A stretch of 64,000 bases of DNA, taken from positions 310,001 through 374,000 of the forward strand of contig CADCSX010000006.1 in NCBI GenBank assembly GCA_902805475.1, in the 5' to 3' direction. Position 1 is the first letter of the stretch; each line of letters begins with the position of its first letter. The DNA is from Entonaema liquescens (Eukaryota > Ascomycota > Sordariomycetes > Xylariales > Xylariaceae). A model generated the notes under the pieces. The model saw nothing but the letters and a program-made list of their open reading frames with translations, was not told the DNA's origin and did no database searches. Positions 22,812 to 33,939 of the stretch are shown here, piece after piece. Both the position numbers and the translations under genes were made by a program.

Positions 22812-24219
22812 ATGGCGCCCTACACACCGAGTATGCGGTTCCCTACCGCCGTTCTCGTGGTGAACAGCATCGGCCTTGCGATCTCGTTTACGGCTGTCTG
22901 CTTGAGGTTCTGGTCCCGCTCCATGCGACACGTTAAGATGAGACTGTCTGACTATACGATCGTTATTTCATGGGTAAGTACCTCCTATTGACACAATAAC
23001 ATCATGATATTGAAGAATATATGGTTGATCGTACCCCTTAGATACTCACTCTCGGTCTTGTCATTAGCGAGAACTATACCGTTACAAAGGGAGCAATTGG
23101 TCAGAGCTCGGCTGATGCGACTCTGGAAGAACTATTATTCGCAACCAAGGTATACCTAATAGTGCTGTTTGTGCCTCAAACACTCACTAACTCATCTTAT
23201 AGCAATTTTTGGTGATTGGAGTCTGTGGAACTCTCGCAGTGACATTCGTCAAGATATCGATCCTAGACTTTCTACTTTCCGTCTTCTCAACTAACAATGT
23301 CTTCCGCATTGCGGATTATACCCTGATGACGATTACCACCGCTTATGGAATTAGCTTTACTATCGTCACCCTGGCTGGCTGCCGGCCTTTCGAAGCTAAC
23401 TGGGATAAGTTTTCATACCCGGACTACCAATGCATCAACACGTCACACTTCTATGTCGCCCAGGGAGCCATCGGAGCTGTTCTCGATTGTGCAATCCTCC
23501 TCCTTCCAGTGCCACTTGTCTGGGCTTTATCGATGAAAACGAGTAGGAAGGTTGCGTTGACTTTTCTCTTCACGATTGGTATGGTGTAAGTTCTAACTAA
23601 CCCTGTGCCTTAGGTATATCTTAAATAAGGGGTCGGTGCTAATACAGCAGATAGAATTTGTGCCATCTCTATCGTCCGTCTCGTGTATAATACCCAACAA
23701 GAGTATATGCTCCTCCACTTTACCGAGTATGGCGGTATCGCGACACTCCTCGGCGCACTAGAAGCCAACTTGTCGATTGTTTGCGCATGTCTTCCGGCCA
23801 TGCCCCAATTATTATCTGCTTTCGGCGAAAAGATAAAGTCGTCGCTGGGGTCAGAGAACGGCGGATTAAGGGGACTTTTCAGCACTTTCTCGTTCGGATA
23901 CCGTAAGAGTTCCCATGGCTCCGTCAAGCTGAGCGAGGCAAGCGACAAGCGCGGGAACGCATCGTCGGTAGACGATGACGTAGAGAAGGCCCGGCTACAG
24001 AAGCAAGTGGATAAGCTGTACCCGTTGACTATGACGGGAGCGAGCCGAGGCAGCTTTGATGATGAGAGGGCATGGACGCAACAAACCGGCCGAACCTATG
24101 CCCGGGTAAACACAGCTCACTCCGGGAACAGCGAGGAACCCGTGGAGATGACGAGGCTAGGGGAGAACGTTGAACCGTACAGCACTATCAACGTGACCAA
24201 GAGCTGGAGGGTAAACTGA
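22812..24219 (+). CDS. Pth11-like / fungal rhodopsin-domain integral membrane protein
   Basis: Four exons, 22812-22973, 23042-23149, 23203-23585 and 23655-24219, give 405 aa. Seven hydrophobic spans and the family pattern are visible: LRFWSRSMRHVKMRLSDYT in the first loop, FVKISILDFLLSVF, LAGCRPFEANWDKF with CINTSHFYVAQGAIGAVLDC, LLPVPLVWALSMKTSRK after TM5, and ATLLGALEANLSIVCACLPAMPQLL at TM7. A Ser/Arg/Glu-rich cytoplasmic tail of about 130 residues follows. The third intron has two decoy AGs upstream; only the acceptor ..CAGATAG keeps the frame. It is the second receptor of this class in the window, placed inside the putative metabolite locus. Ligand unknown; a sensing role is family inference. 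Confidence 0.88.
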
Positions 24220-26732
24220 GCGACCAATCTGGTCACCACCAGTTTGGTGTGTATTCAATTTACATGTACATTATCACTGTGTTCGATCAGGGGGTATTTA
24301 GTGGGTCCTAAGGGGGATCAGGGGTCACGACTATTATGTCAAAAAAAAAGGGTCTGATTTATGTATGTTATACCCTTATTCGGAAGATATTTGCGAGAAC
24401 CAATTCAAATGAGTTAAAAAGAGATGCCTGATTGCTGTGGTATTGAATTGTCTACGAAATTTGCATATTGGTAGGTACATTCTGGTTACGGCCGAGTCGG
24501 AGATATGGGCGACTTTTACGAATCAAGCGTCATGTAAGGATGAGGCACACCTTGAGGGAACTCACTATTGAATAAGGTTAAAAAGCCGAGAGGCGTAGTT
24601 ATGAAACCACTATAGAGTTGGCAAAGAGTAAAAGCGAGAAATATGCAAAACTAGGATTTCGATCCAAATGTTACGCTTCACTAGAAATGAGCTGTTTGCA
24701 TGCCCCTATCGCGTATAGGTGGACTAGCCAGAAAGTAGTTGGTGAAGTTGGATGTAACTCGGGGTTGGTAAAACCCGAGATAATGAATGAAGCGAAGTAG
24801 TATTAAAGGATTTTGATTGTTTATATCGTAGCGATTGTTGAAGCGGAGTTGTCTAAATTAGGAGGTAGTTGAGCAAAATTGGAGTGAAATAAACGAAAGG
24901 AAGGCGGAAGTAAACGGTAAAAGTCACATGATTTGGGTGGAGTACCTAGTGGAAGAATTTCCAAGTAACTGTAAACTTTTAAGGCCGCAGGGCCGTCCAA
25001 TTATCAATCACCCGTCGGACAGGGGTATCTAATACGCTCTCGTTCCTTTGGGTTGCACGGCATGGATTCCGTAACACAGCGTGGACTTGGTAATGGTGGG
25101 TTAATCATACCGTTGGGTAGCTCACATCTTAACAGCATCCTCTTTGATCCAGCACGTGTGTACCTAAAATGAAACCCTTTATTATTCGGAAGCGAGGTCG
25201 TACCGATGCAAACTGGGGTTGCACAACTACAGGTATCAATCTGGTTTGTTCGTCATGGATTTGTCATTCTATCATTCTAATCGCCGAGATGTAACAAGGT
25301 TTAAGTTTAAGTTATAAACTACGGGCCGTACCATATAGTTATAGTACGGCGAAGCAACCAATCAAGTCTCGGGTGTCATCCTTCTTGGGAAAGATGTGTG
25401 GAGCCCCGAAGTACATAACGAACCAAGATCGATGGAGTTGTGGTCTATGTATACTGCTTACAAGTACGAAATACATATATTTATTGTTACCTCTTCATAA
25501 CGGCAACGATAAAGTCCTAGAAGGATCCATTGATCTACGATGCTGTAAACTCTATATCCCGTTCTAGCGTTTTATACATATCTAAAAGCACCTAGGCAAG
25601 CAGCTGAACGGCATTCACTCTTAGTGATTATCTTAGTGATTATGTATAAAGTTGGGTAAAATCTTACAGGCGGTTAGGTACCCTAGAGTCTTGCCGCTAG
25701 CGCTTACCTACCTACCTAATCTTTACACCCCCAGTATACCAAGAGACTGAGAGACACTATTGGCTTGCGATATTCGTAAGAGCTTCGAATCTTATCGATC
25801 GACACCATCGACCATCTAGTGTATGAGATGCATAAGCAAGTGGGCAGCGCTAATGTACTATAGGTATAAAGCTATGCTTAATATTTACGTCTTTGGTGCA
25901 TATATAGAACGGCAAGTTTGCTAACCGCCAGGTTGGTTCGGCTTGGATAAATTCGATTCGCGAATTCCTTGGACCACGTATATAGGCCAAGCTCTTTAGT
26001 CCGGGTTGCCCGAACTGGATTAAGTCTATCACAAGCACATAAACAGATTTAAGATCTATTTATACAGAGATAGTTAATCTATTTAATGCAGTCTGATTGA
26101 GGAGATCTCTTATACGCCTTGCGATCACAGGAACGCAACGTAACCATACGCGTATTCTATTAGAATGCCAATGGTAGGCCCTCGGCTACTTACCATAACA
26201 TTGAAGCCTGACGCCATTCCTTCGCGGAAATAGATGAGCTTGCAACGGTTGGCAAACCCGGACCAACTACAGCTGAGCCAATCAAAGTGATCGAAAGTTC
26301 CAACAAGAAATCCGGAGAACTTGGCAGCCCCCAATAACTCCAATGGCACTTGTAATGGTAGTTCTAGCCCCTGCCGTGCCTTTCGAGCGCATTATTTCTA
26401 GCAGCCATATATGTCTACAGCGTATGTTTGCTGAATGAAACATTTACTGCACTTCTTGTACGAATTAGCCGGAGGATTGATCTTGGCCGTCGACACGATC
26501 GGGTACATTCTTAGGCTCCAGGACGCCATTCATGGATTCCGACGGCGTAGTGAGGTTTGGCAAGCCTGCAATGCTATATGGGGGCGGAATTTAACGGCTG
26601 TAAGGCAGAATTCGGTGCACATAGGGGAAAACACCGTTTTGGGGTTTACTGTTTTGAATTCGTAGATTTCCTTATTACTCAAGGGGTTTCAGTATGTTCT
26701 CTGGAAGGCTTATCGATGTCATCTTACACACC
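24220..26732. other. 2.5-kb region without supported gene
   Basis: Only short frames occur (for example 24618-24800 plus, 26125-26349 minus, 26435-26665 plus). None carries a domain, but the minus frame near 26125-26349 (CSWSGFANRCKLIYFREG) ends in a good GTAAGT donor and could be a relic exon. A direct repeat of TTAGTGATTATCTTAGTGATTA type lies near 25620. It separates the receptor from the FAD oxidase. Confidence 0.4.
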
Positions 26733-28463
26733 ATGGCGAAAATGCTTGCTTCACTTTCTTTTCTACTATTACCTGTTATTTTCATGTCAGCAGATGCCGC
26801 CATCTTGACGAATGACGGTTCTGACGCGGACTCCCCCTGCCGCTGCTTCCCGGGTGAGACATGCTGGCCTAGCATCGATACGTGGGACGCATTCAACACA
26901 TCACTGGGAGGGAAACTAGTCTCGACGATCCCAATCGGCGCTCCCTGTCACCGGGACACGGCTACTGGCTACGACTCTGACCAATGCAGGAACCTGCAAG
27001 ACTTATGGTTTCTGCCAGAGACGCATCTAAAGAGCTCCTCATCTACTATGGCACCCCTTTTTACAAATAACTCGTGTAACCCCTTTTCGGAACCCGATGC
27101 TACCTGCAGCTTGGGGAACTACGTCACGTACGCCGTGGAAGCGACTGATGTGGCTGATTATCAGAAAGCAATTGAATTCAGTAGCTTACACAACATCAGA
27201 CTAGTTATCCGTAATACAGGTCATGACTACAATGGAAAATCTACTGGAGCGGGAGGCTTAGCTTTATGGACTCATAACCTAAAGTCCAAAGAGCTTAAAC
27301 AATACAATAGCACCAATTACTCTGGCACCGCCTTCAAATTTGGAGCTGGGGTCCTCGGGTCCGAAGTCTTGGAGTTTGCAGATTCTCACGGGCTCGTTGT
27401 CGTCGGTGGCAACCAGCCCACTCTGGGATTTGCTGGTGGTTATATCCAAGGAGGTGGCCACGGTCCCTTGGCTTCCAAGTATGGACTGGCTGCTGATCAA
27501 GTCCTCGAATGGGAGGTTGTACTTGCCTCTGGGCAGACCGTTACAGCTTCGCCTGACTCTGCATACGCAGACTTATATTGGGCACTTTGTGGCGGAGGTG
27601 GGGGTACCTTTGGTGCTGTGCTCTCGGTTACCGTTAAGGCTTACCCGGCAACCCCCTTTTCAACGGCTAGTTTGACTTTTGCAGTTCCTGAAAATGCTTC
27701 AGACGCAACTGTTGATACCTATTTCGGAGCTGTTGGTTCGTTCAACCAGCTTGTCCCTTCAATCAATGATGCCGGCGCTGTCGCTGTTTGGCTCGTAACA
27801 GCTCAGGCGTTTGTGCTGTCGACCGTCTACGCCCCTGGAATTGACAAAAAGGGGGTAGACGCTATCCTTCAACCGTTTTTGAATGGGCTCGACGCTTCAA
27901 AGATACAATACCAATATATTTCTCAGGAATATACAACTTTCTTGGAAACATTCCGCGCTCAAACGCCAGTCAATGTTTCTAACATAAATATTGGGGGACG
28001 ATTGATCCCTAGATCCCTTGTTGAGGAAAACAACGATGCTTTGACGGTAGCAATCCGCAACATAACCTACAGTGGTGCTCTCTTCACCGGTGTGTCTTTC
28101 AACGTCTCGAGACATGCTCCGGATTCAATTGCCGCAAATCCATACTTGCGAGACGCGATATTTGATGCCGTAGTAGCAACCCCTTTCGACTATGCAAATT
28201 GGGATACAAATTTACAGAGTATAGATGCAATTACCAATATTTTCCTTCCTCAGCTTGAAAGCTTGACTCCTAACGGAGGCGCGTATCTGAGTGAGTCAGA
28301 TTTCCAGCAGCCCGACTGGGAAACGGTGTTCTATGGGGCACACTATGACAGACTCAGTGAGATAAAAGCAAAATACGACCCGGAAGACTTATTCTACGCT
28401 CTCGGAGGCGTTGGAAGTGAGCGGTGGGCCCAAAGATCAGATGGAAGGCTGTGCAAAGTATAG
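26733..28463 (+). CDS. secreted FAD-linked oxidase, BBE/VAO family
   Basis: Single-exon gene. From the ATG at 26733 (CACCATGG context) the protein has 576 aa and opens with a clean signal peptide ending near SADA. An upstream in-frame ATG at 26694 would add 13 residues in front of the signal. The FAD_binding_4 domain shows the RNTGHDYNGKS loop, whose His (near residue 163) is the usual covalent flavin anchor, and GNQPTLGFAGGYIQGGGHGPLASKYGLAADQ. The position occupied by Cys in bicovalent members (CP) is Gln here. The C-terminal BBE motif is YDPEDLFYALGGVGSERW. Many N-glycosylation sequons fit secretion. Such enzymes oxidise alcohols, sugars or pathway intermediates, often in fungal metabolite clusters; substrate unknown. 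Confidence 0.93.
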   Translation: MAKMLASLSFLLLPVIFMSADAAILTNDGSDADSPCRCFPGETCWPSIDTWDAFNTSLGGKLVSTIPIGAPCHRDTATGYDSDQCRNLQDLWFLPETHLKSSSSTMAPLFTNNSCNPFSEPDATCSLGNYVTYAVEATDVADYQKAIEFSSLHNIRLVIRNTGHDYNGKSTGAGGLALWTHNLKSKELKQYNSTNYSGTAFKFGAGVLGSEVLEFADSHGLVVVGGNQPTLGFAGGYIQGGGHGPLASKYGLAADQVLEWEVVLASGQTVTASPDSAYADLYWALCGGGGGTFGAVLSVTVKAYPATPFSTASLTFAVPENASDATVDTYFGAVGSFNQLVPSINDAGAVAVWLVTAQAFVLSTVYAPGIDKKGVDAILQPFLNGLDASKIQYQYISQEYTTFLETFRAQTPVNVSNINIGGRLIPRSLVEENNDALTVAIRNITYSGALFTGVSFNVSRHAPDSIAANPYLRDAIFDAVVATPFDYANWDTNLQSIDAITNIFLPQLESLTPNGGAYLSESDFQQPDWETVFYGAHYDRLSEIKAKYDPEDLFYALGGVGSERWAQRSDGRLCKV

Positions 28464-29576
28464 AGTAAGTCAAGAGTTACACGCAGATCTTTCAGATAAA
28501 AATAGTTTGAGCAAGTGAAAAGGGAACCAGGTGATACCCAGAGAAGTTTACGGGAGTATTAAGAAAAATTGTACTACCATAAAAGTGTTCTCTTAGTTTA
28601 CCCCTATGTTTGTGGACAGTTGAAGCGGACTGAAATATTGAGTTTTGATTGGAAGACTCGTAATGGTCTCACGTAATCAGGAACTTCAACCTATCTGTCC
28701 AGTGCTAAAGTAGAATAAGAAAAGGCAGAAAATGGCGATGATGATCTAGTCAGCAATTTTGAGCTCCACATGTAATGACTGTGATTGACTGAACCAAGTT
28801 TGTCCGTGAAGCGTGGGCAGTTCCGGAGGTAGAGAAGACGGGAAAGCCGTGTTTTGCACCAATTAAAAACACGAATTAACGGAAAAGTAACGTTGTAGGT
28901 ATAGTAGGTAAATAACTGGATTTTCCTTCCTGGAAAACAGACTATGATAGACGTGCCCAAACCGTGTTGGTTTGCCGTACTGCGGGAATGGAAAGAGTTT
29001 GGTGATCCTGAGACATTGATAAGAAATTGATATACGGGAGAAGGTGTTTGGCTGACTATATCTCACGGAAATCTGCCTAGGGAAGGATGGGATCGTTAAG
29101 CGTCGAAACAAAGTAGGCACCTCAGGGACGATCCGCCTTGCAGAAATGTGCCGTAAGGGCTGTCCGGGCATGAGAACATTTGCTAGGGGATGTTCCTTTG
29201 GTGGATATACGGTTAGTTTGGAGGGTCGGAGATCACATTGGTTGGCTGCTGTATTTTAGGACTGGGTACTATATACCCGCATGTTGTTGGAATCCGTAAC
29301 TTGTGAGCGTGTGTTGCATGTGATTCAATTCAATATACGGAACTTCCTAATATATCCTATTAAGCTATAACATCATGCAATATAAGTCTTTATTTTAAGT
29401 TTGAAGATAGCAAGTGACGTGTAGGTCATTAAGAAGCTATCGTGAGTTGACACCTGCCCTCTCGCAGGGATCCTTCGGCACTTATCTTTAAAAAGTCGTC
29501 ATAAACCGAGGTTTCAAGGAAACCCAAATAACCTTAATGGCAATTTCGCTTCTCATCCCCGGTCTACTTTGATATT
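28464..29576. promoter_or_regulatory. intergenic region, promoter side of UbiA gene
   Basis: About 1.1 kb between two co-directional genes. Minus-strand open frames (28691-29171) have no recognisable content. No repeat or RNA gene is seen. Confidence 0.5.
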
Positions 29577-30479
29577 ATGGGGGTCGTCGCTGATATTACG
29601 TTCCACGCGCGAACGCTGTGGTTATTTGCATTCAGCGACTTGAAGACAATAGTGATCCCAAGCACTATTTTTGGTATCGTGAACGCACTGGCGGCATCTA
29701 AATACCGCGATTCCCTACAGACCATCGATTATGTCGAGCTCTTAACAAGATCGCCTCTCGTCCTCTTCTGGGTTTTGATGCACTACCTTCCCTTCGCCAT
29801 TAATAACCAGAGGACACCTCTAGCCATCACAGAAGATGCTATCAACAAACCCTGGCGTCCTCTTCCTAGCCGTCGTTTATCTCCATCCCAAGCCAAGATT
29901 CTTATGTTTTTCTTCTACATCTCCGCGCAGCTTTGTAGCGTGTTTATCACTGGTGGCCTGAGACAGGGAGTCGGGTTGATATTTCTGGGGACTTGGTATA
30001 ATAACTTTGGAGGTGCCGACGTGAACCCTCTAATTCGAAACGCCATCAACGCCCTTGGTTATATATGCTTTATTTCAGGCGCGATGGAAGTTGCGCTTGG
30101 TGTACCACTACCGCTATCCACCACATCTGTTCTTGCAAAGTGGTTTGGCATCATCTCCGGCATAATCATGACAACGGTGCACACTCAAGATATGTATGAC
30201 CAGGAAGGCGATTCTCTTCGTGGACGGCGCACACTGCCGCTTGTGCTCGGCGATGGGCCCGCTCGATGGATTACAGCTGTCTGGATGGTGGTCTGGGGAG
30301 TGTTGTGTCCGAATTTCTGGCACACTACATTACCCACACGGACAATAGGCATGTCCCTAGCATTGTTAGTTGGGCTAAGGACCCTCGTATATAGGAGTGT
30401 CCCCAGTGATAAGGTGACATTCTTGATATGGAATATCTGGGTGTCGTTCGTATATGCTCTACCACTGCTTCAATCTTAG
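29577..30479 (+). CDS. UbiA-superfamily membrane prenyltransferase or terpene cyclase, divergent
   Basis: Single-exon gene of 300 aa with about eight hydrophobic spans. The canonical first UbiA motif (NDxxDxxxD) is replaced by RTPLAITED, but the directly following INKPWRPLPSRRLSPSQA is strongly UbiA-like. The second aspartate motif is intact: DMYDQEGDSLRGRRTLPLVLGD near residue 203. The enzyme should act in an internal membrane on an isoprenyl diphosphate. Family members attach prenyl chains to aromatics or lipids, and one fungal branch (Fma-TC of the fumagillin pathway) is a membrane terpene cyclase. Which applies here cannot be decided from sequence. Downstream of the BBE oxidase and upstream of the AT-rich block, it would be the core enzyme if this is a terpenoid or meroterpenoid cluster. 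Confidence 0.85.
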   Translation: MGVVADITFHARTLWLFAFSDLKTIVIPSTIFGIVNALAASKYRDSLQTIDYVELLTRSPLVLFWVLMHYLPFAINNQRTPLAITEDAINKPWRPLPSRRLSPSQAKILMFFFYISAQLCSVFITGGLRQGVGLIFLGTWYNNFGGADVNPLIRNAINALGYICFISGAMEVALGVPLPLSTTSVLAKWFGIISGIIMTTVHTQDMYDQEGDSLRGRRTLPLVLGDGPARWITAVWMVVWGVLCPNFWHTTLPTRTIGMSLALLVGLRTLVYRSVPSDKVTFLIWNIWVSFVYALPLLQS

Positions 30480-31062
30480 TGGTGAATATGAGGGTTGCGT
30501 TGGACAAAGTACGAGTATATATAGCTTCTGGTGCATAGTAAAATAAATTATCTAAATCTTAATTCAACGGTGTGTTTCCAAGGAGTGTCTGTCATGAGCA
30601 TAGGCCTAACTTTACTAACTGTGTTCTGGGTATTATCCTAAGTAGTTGGATGAGCGTCAATATATGGTACTCTATTATTTTATTTAGTGGTCGCTAGAGA
30701 TAGGTAGGTAGTTATACGATGCAAATGCTTGAACTTCTTCTTGTACTGAAGGACTTTACCTCATCCAAGCATTACATGGATCTCCTCCTTACCAACTTGG
30801 TTCCAAGCATCTTTCAGAACGCGACTCAGCCCTAACCGATAGGCTATCCCATCCTCTCAGATAATCCACATAACATGACAGTGCTCATAGTACACATTAT
30901 CCTTTGGGAATCTGGTTGTGTGGTTTTCAGATAGTCTAGGCCAGATCAACGTAAATTTATGGGTAGTCCCCAACGCTAGAGTATACCAACAAGACATGGC
31001 GGAAGCTCTATGAGCTCAAGGTAGCTGCCTTATAATATATGCATATTTTGACATTACTGCAA
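30480..31062. other. gene-free region
   Basis: Nothing recognisable; A/T content rises towards the right. A GATAGGTAGGTAG run lies near 30700. Confidence 0.5.
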
Positions 31063-31208
31063 AAGTGATGCTACATGTAGATTGGTTTGCCGGTTTTTCC
31101 ACGTAGATTATTCCACCGGATACATTAAACCACAATTATATTGAGTGATGCTATTTCAAGATTACCTTGCCGGGCCTACAATGCAGATTACCCTACCAAA
31201 CACTTGTA
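31063..31208. repeat. diverged tandem duplication (about 78-80 bp unit)
   Basis: Two units starting AGTGATGCTA at 31064 and 31144 share a pattern. Each holds two AGATT-centred submotifs 26 bp apart (31079 and 31105; 31159 and 31185) followed by TTGCCGG or CTACC-like sequence. The copies are clearly diverged. The array sits immediately left of the AT-rich block and may mark the border of an old insertion. Confidence 0.5.
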
Positions 31209-32945
31209 AGTAACTGGCAACTAAAATTATTAGTAAAATGACATGGTTTTACAACTTTTTAAATCTCACGATGTAAATAATGAAGTAAATATTATTAAAA
31301 CGTTACGTTTTTATTTTTTATTTAAAAAAAAATAAAAATAAATATTATAATTAATGTCGGAATTTATTTTAAATTTATATTTATATAAAAAATTAATTAT
31401 ATTTAAATATTTAACGTCGTTAATAATATATATAATATATATTATTTTATTATTTAATAATATTTTTTTTAATTTAAATTATTTATTTACGAAATTAATA
31501 TTATTAAATATATTTAATTACGTTAATTAAATATATATAAATAATTTTTATTTATAAATTATTATTTTTTAATTATAAATTATTTTTAAAATAATTTTAC
31601 GAAATATAATTATATTTTTTTAAAAATTAATATTAATTAATTAATTAAAATTTAAATATTTTAAATATTTTAAAATAAATAACATTAATTCGGTAATAAA
31701 AAACGTATTAAATTAATAATAATTATAATAATTTTATATTAATAAATATTTTTTTACGTATATAAATTTATTAATATTTATTTATAATTTTTAATAAATT
31801 TTATTTTTTATAATTTTTTATTATATATGTTTTTTTATTAATTAAATTTTTTATTATTTATTTAATAATATTTTTATAAAATTTTAATTTTTTAAAATCG
31901 TTAATTTAATTAAAAATAATATAATTATAAACGCGTATTTTAAAATAAATATAAAAATTTTTTTAATTAATTAAATGGTTAATTTAATAAATTAAATTAA
32001 ATAATTTAATAAATTAAAAAATTTAACGAAGTAAATATAAAAAATACGGTCGCGTATTAATAAATTTATATAAAAATACATGTAATATTTATACGATTTT
32101 TACGAATGTAACGTTTTTATATAAAATAATGTAATTATTACCGATTTAATACGTTTTTTATTATTAAATTAATGTTATTTTTTAAAATATACGTAAATAT
32201 ATATTATTATAATTAAAAAATATTAAATTTAATTTAAAATAATAAAATAAAATTATAAAATTATTAATTTATAATAATTTTTATATATAATTATAAATAA
32301 TTATAATTTTAAATAATTTATATTATAAATTTAATAAAATAATTTTAAAATAATATTATTTATTATATTTTATTATAATTATAATATTTTAATATTATAA
32401 TTTAATTTTTATTTAATTATATTTATTTTAATATTATTTTATTATTAAATTATTATATTAATTTAAATATAACGAAAATAAATTATATAAAAATAATAAA
32501 AATAATTTCGTATAATTAAATATATTATTTAATTTATTAAAATAATAAAATTTTAATGAAATATAATAACGTATAATGCGAACGTATAACGAAAATTAAA
32601 AATAAACGAAAACGAATTAAGTTTTTTCCAATAAAAACACGGTTTTTATTTAAAAATTTATTAAATAATATTTTAACCGTAACGAATTAAATATATAAAC
32701 GTAATAAAATAAAAATAATAATAATATTATTATTATTATATTAATTTATTTATTTTAATTATTTTTAATAAAAAATTTATAAATTAATATATAATTTTAT
32801 AAAAAAAAAAAAATTTTTATATTATTTTAATTTACATTAATTTTTTTAATATATATATTTAAAATAACGAATATATAATTATAATTTAAATTTATATTAT
32901 ATTATTATTATTATTATAAAATAACGTTAAAAATAATTAACATTT
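31209..32945. repeat. extremely AT-rich block, RIP-like mutated sequence with CpG retained
   Basis: About 1.7 kb is almost pure A/T. By hand count of 31261-32940 I find about 39 CpG dinucleotides and only about nine cytosines outside CpG, so GC content is near 6 percent and nearly every C or G left is in CpG. No open reading frame survives. In ascomycetes such blocks are usually repeats destroyed by repeat-induced point mutation (C to T, normally preferring CpA). The original element cannot be recognised. Edges are sharp: normal sequence resumes near 32950, in the truncated regulator. Confidence 0.85.
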
Positions 32946-32971
32946 TTCAATAAAACTTTTATAAATCGTAT

Positions 32972-33939
32972 CTATTGGTAAATGGCATTTGCGTGGCAAT
33001 GCAAATCATCACGGCCCAATTCATCACGAGAAGCAGGCTCCCTGCTTAGACTCATTTTTGAAGCAAAATCAGACATGCCATTAGCCAACGGGGTAGAATG
33101 CTGCAACGTGGCCACCATTTGCAGCAAGATAGATGTAGTTGCATCAGGCACAAACCGACCAATACTCAGCAATGGGAGGGTAATCGGGTTCCCCTCTCTG
33201 GTTGCAGGCAGTACAGACTGCTCGGCGCAGCGCCTTACATGCGCAAAGAGGCATGCGTATATATCTGCTAGGCGGCGCCAGCAGGACATGGCTGGAAAGA
33301 CTGTCCCTGAGTCGATGGCTATGCCTGATTGATACATATCAGATACGCTCTTGCACCGGAGCGGCCGCACTGTATCGAGAAAAGAAGTGGTAAGTTGGAA
33401 TGTATCATCGAGGTTGAATGGCTCAAATTCTTTGGTAACATCTGGAGGCTGATTGCTGAGTGGTGGTATAGTCTTAGCGTGGCGTAGGAGATCCAGGTTT
33501 AGCCGGGTAAGAGTTGCGACGACTTGGATGTGGGACTAGCCAGATCAATGGCGGTCGGTGTGGAAGCACACGGCAAGGCGGACTACTGATCAGTAATCTC
33601 CGTGCTGATGGTTACAATGTTCTAATCTATAGTCATAGAAAGTGGTGAGGATTGATCTGGCACATGGTCGGATTCCCGTGATTGTATGGACATTCCTTTC
33701 CCTGTATGCATCCGTTTTGTAACGGGAAAGTCATCATCCATATCCAGGGCAGCTCGGAGACCATGGGCAGCAACAGTGGCAGGGCGTTTCCCGCGCACAG
33801 ATGTGCCAAAGACGCATACAGCGCGAGACTTTATGCATCGCGCACAGCCTTGCTCACCTTCGGAGCGACCTGGACATCGTAATTTTTGGGCATGACACCG
33901 AGTACAAGCTGTGCGAAGTGGTGGTAGCGAGGGTTCCAT
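32972..33939 (-). pseudogene. Zn2Cys6 transcription factor, probably disrupted and C-terminally truncated
   Basis: The 5' part (33939-33622) encodes a fungal binuclear zinc cluster: ACTRCHAQKLRC, then GCARCIKSRAVC, with CxxCx6C spacing in both halves, followed by a basic GKRP stretch. It ends at an in-frame TAG after SPLSMTID. A second segment, about 33525-32972, is open in another frame and matches the C-terminal half of cluster-type regulators (ATLTRLNLDLLRH, CWRRLADIYACLFAHVRRC, PLLSIGRFVPD, LLQMVATLQHS). I found no convincing donor to join them, and the linker normally present is missing. The C-terminus stops 26 bp from the AT-rich block and is shorter than family members I know. It is best read as a decayed pathway-specific regulator; a rare splice arrangement is the alternative. 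Confidence 0.6.

Noticed and set aside
26125..26349. possible relic exon on the minus strand
   Set aside because: Good donor but no partner exon or recognised family; mentioned only in the intergenic note.
28691..29171. overlapping minus-strand frames
   Set aside because: Low-complexity aromatic/basic translation without domain; sits in the UbiA promoter.
31209..32945. AT-rich block as centromere or mitochondrial insertion
   Set aside because: Only 1.7 kb, no coding relics of mitochondrial genes, CpG-only pattern fits mutated repeat better.
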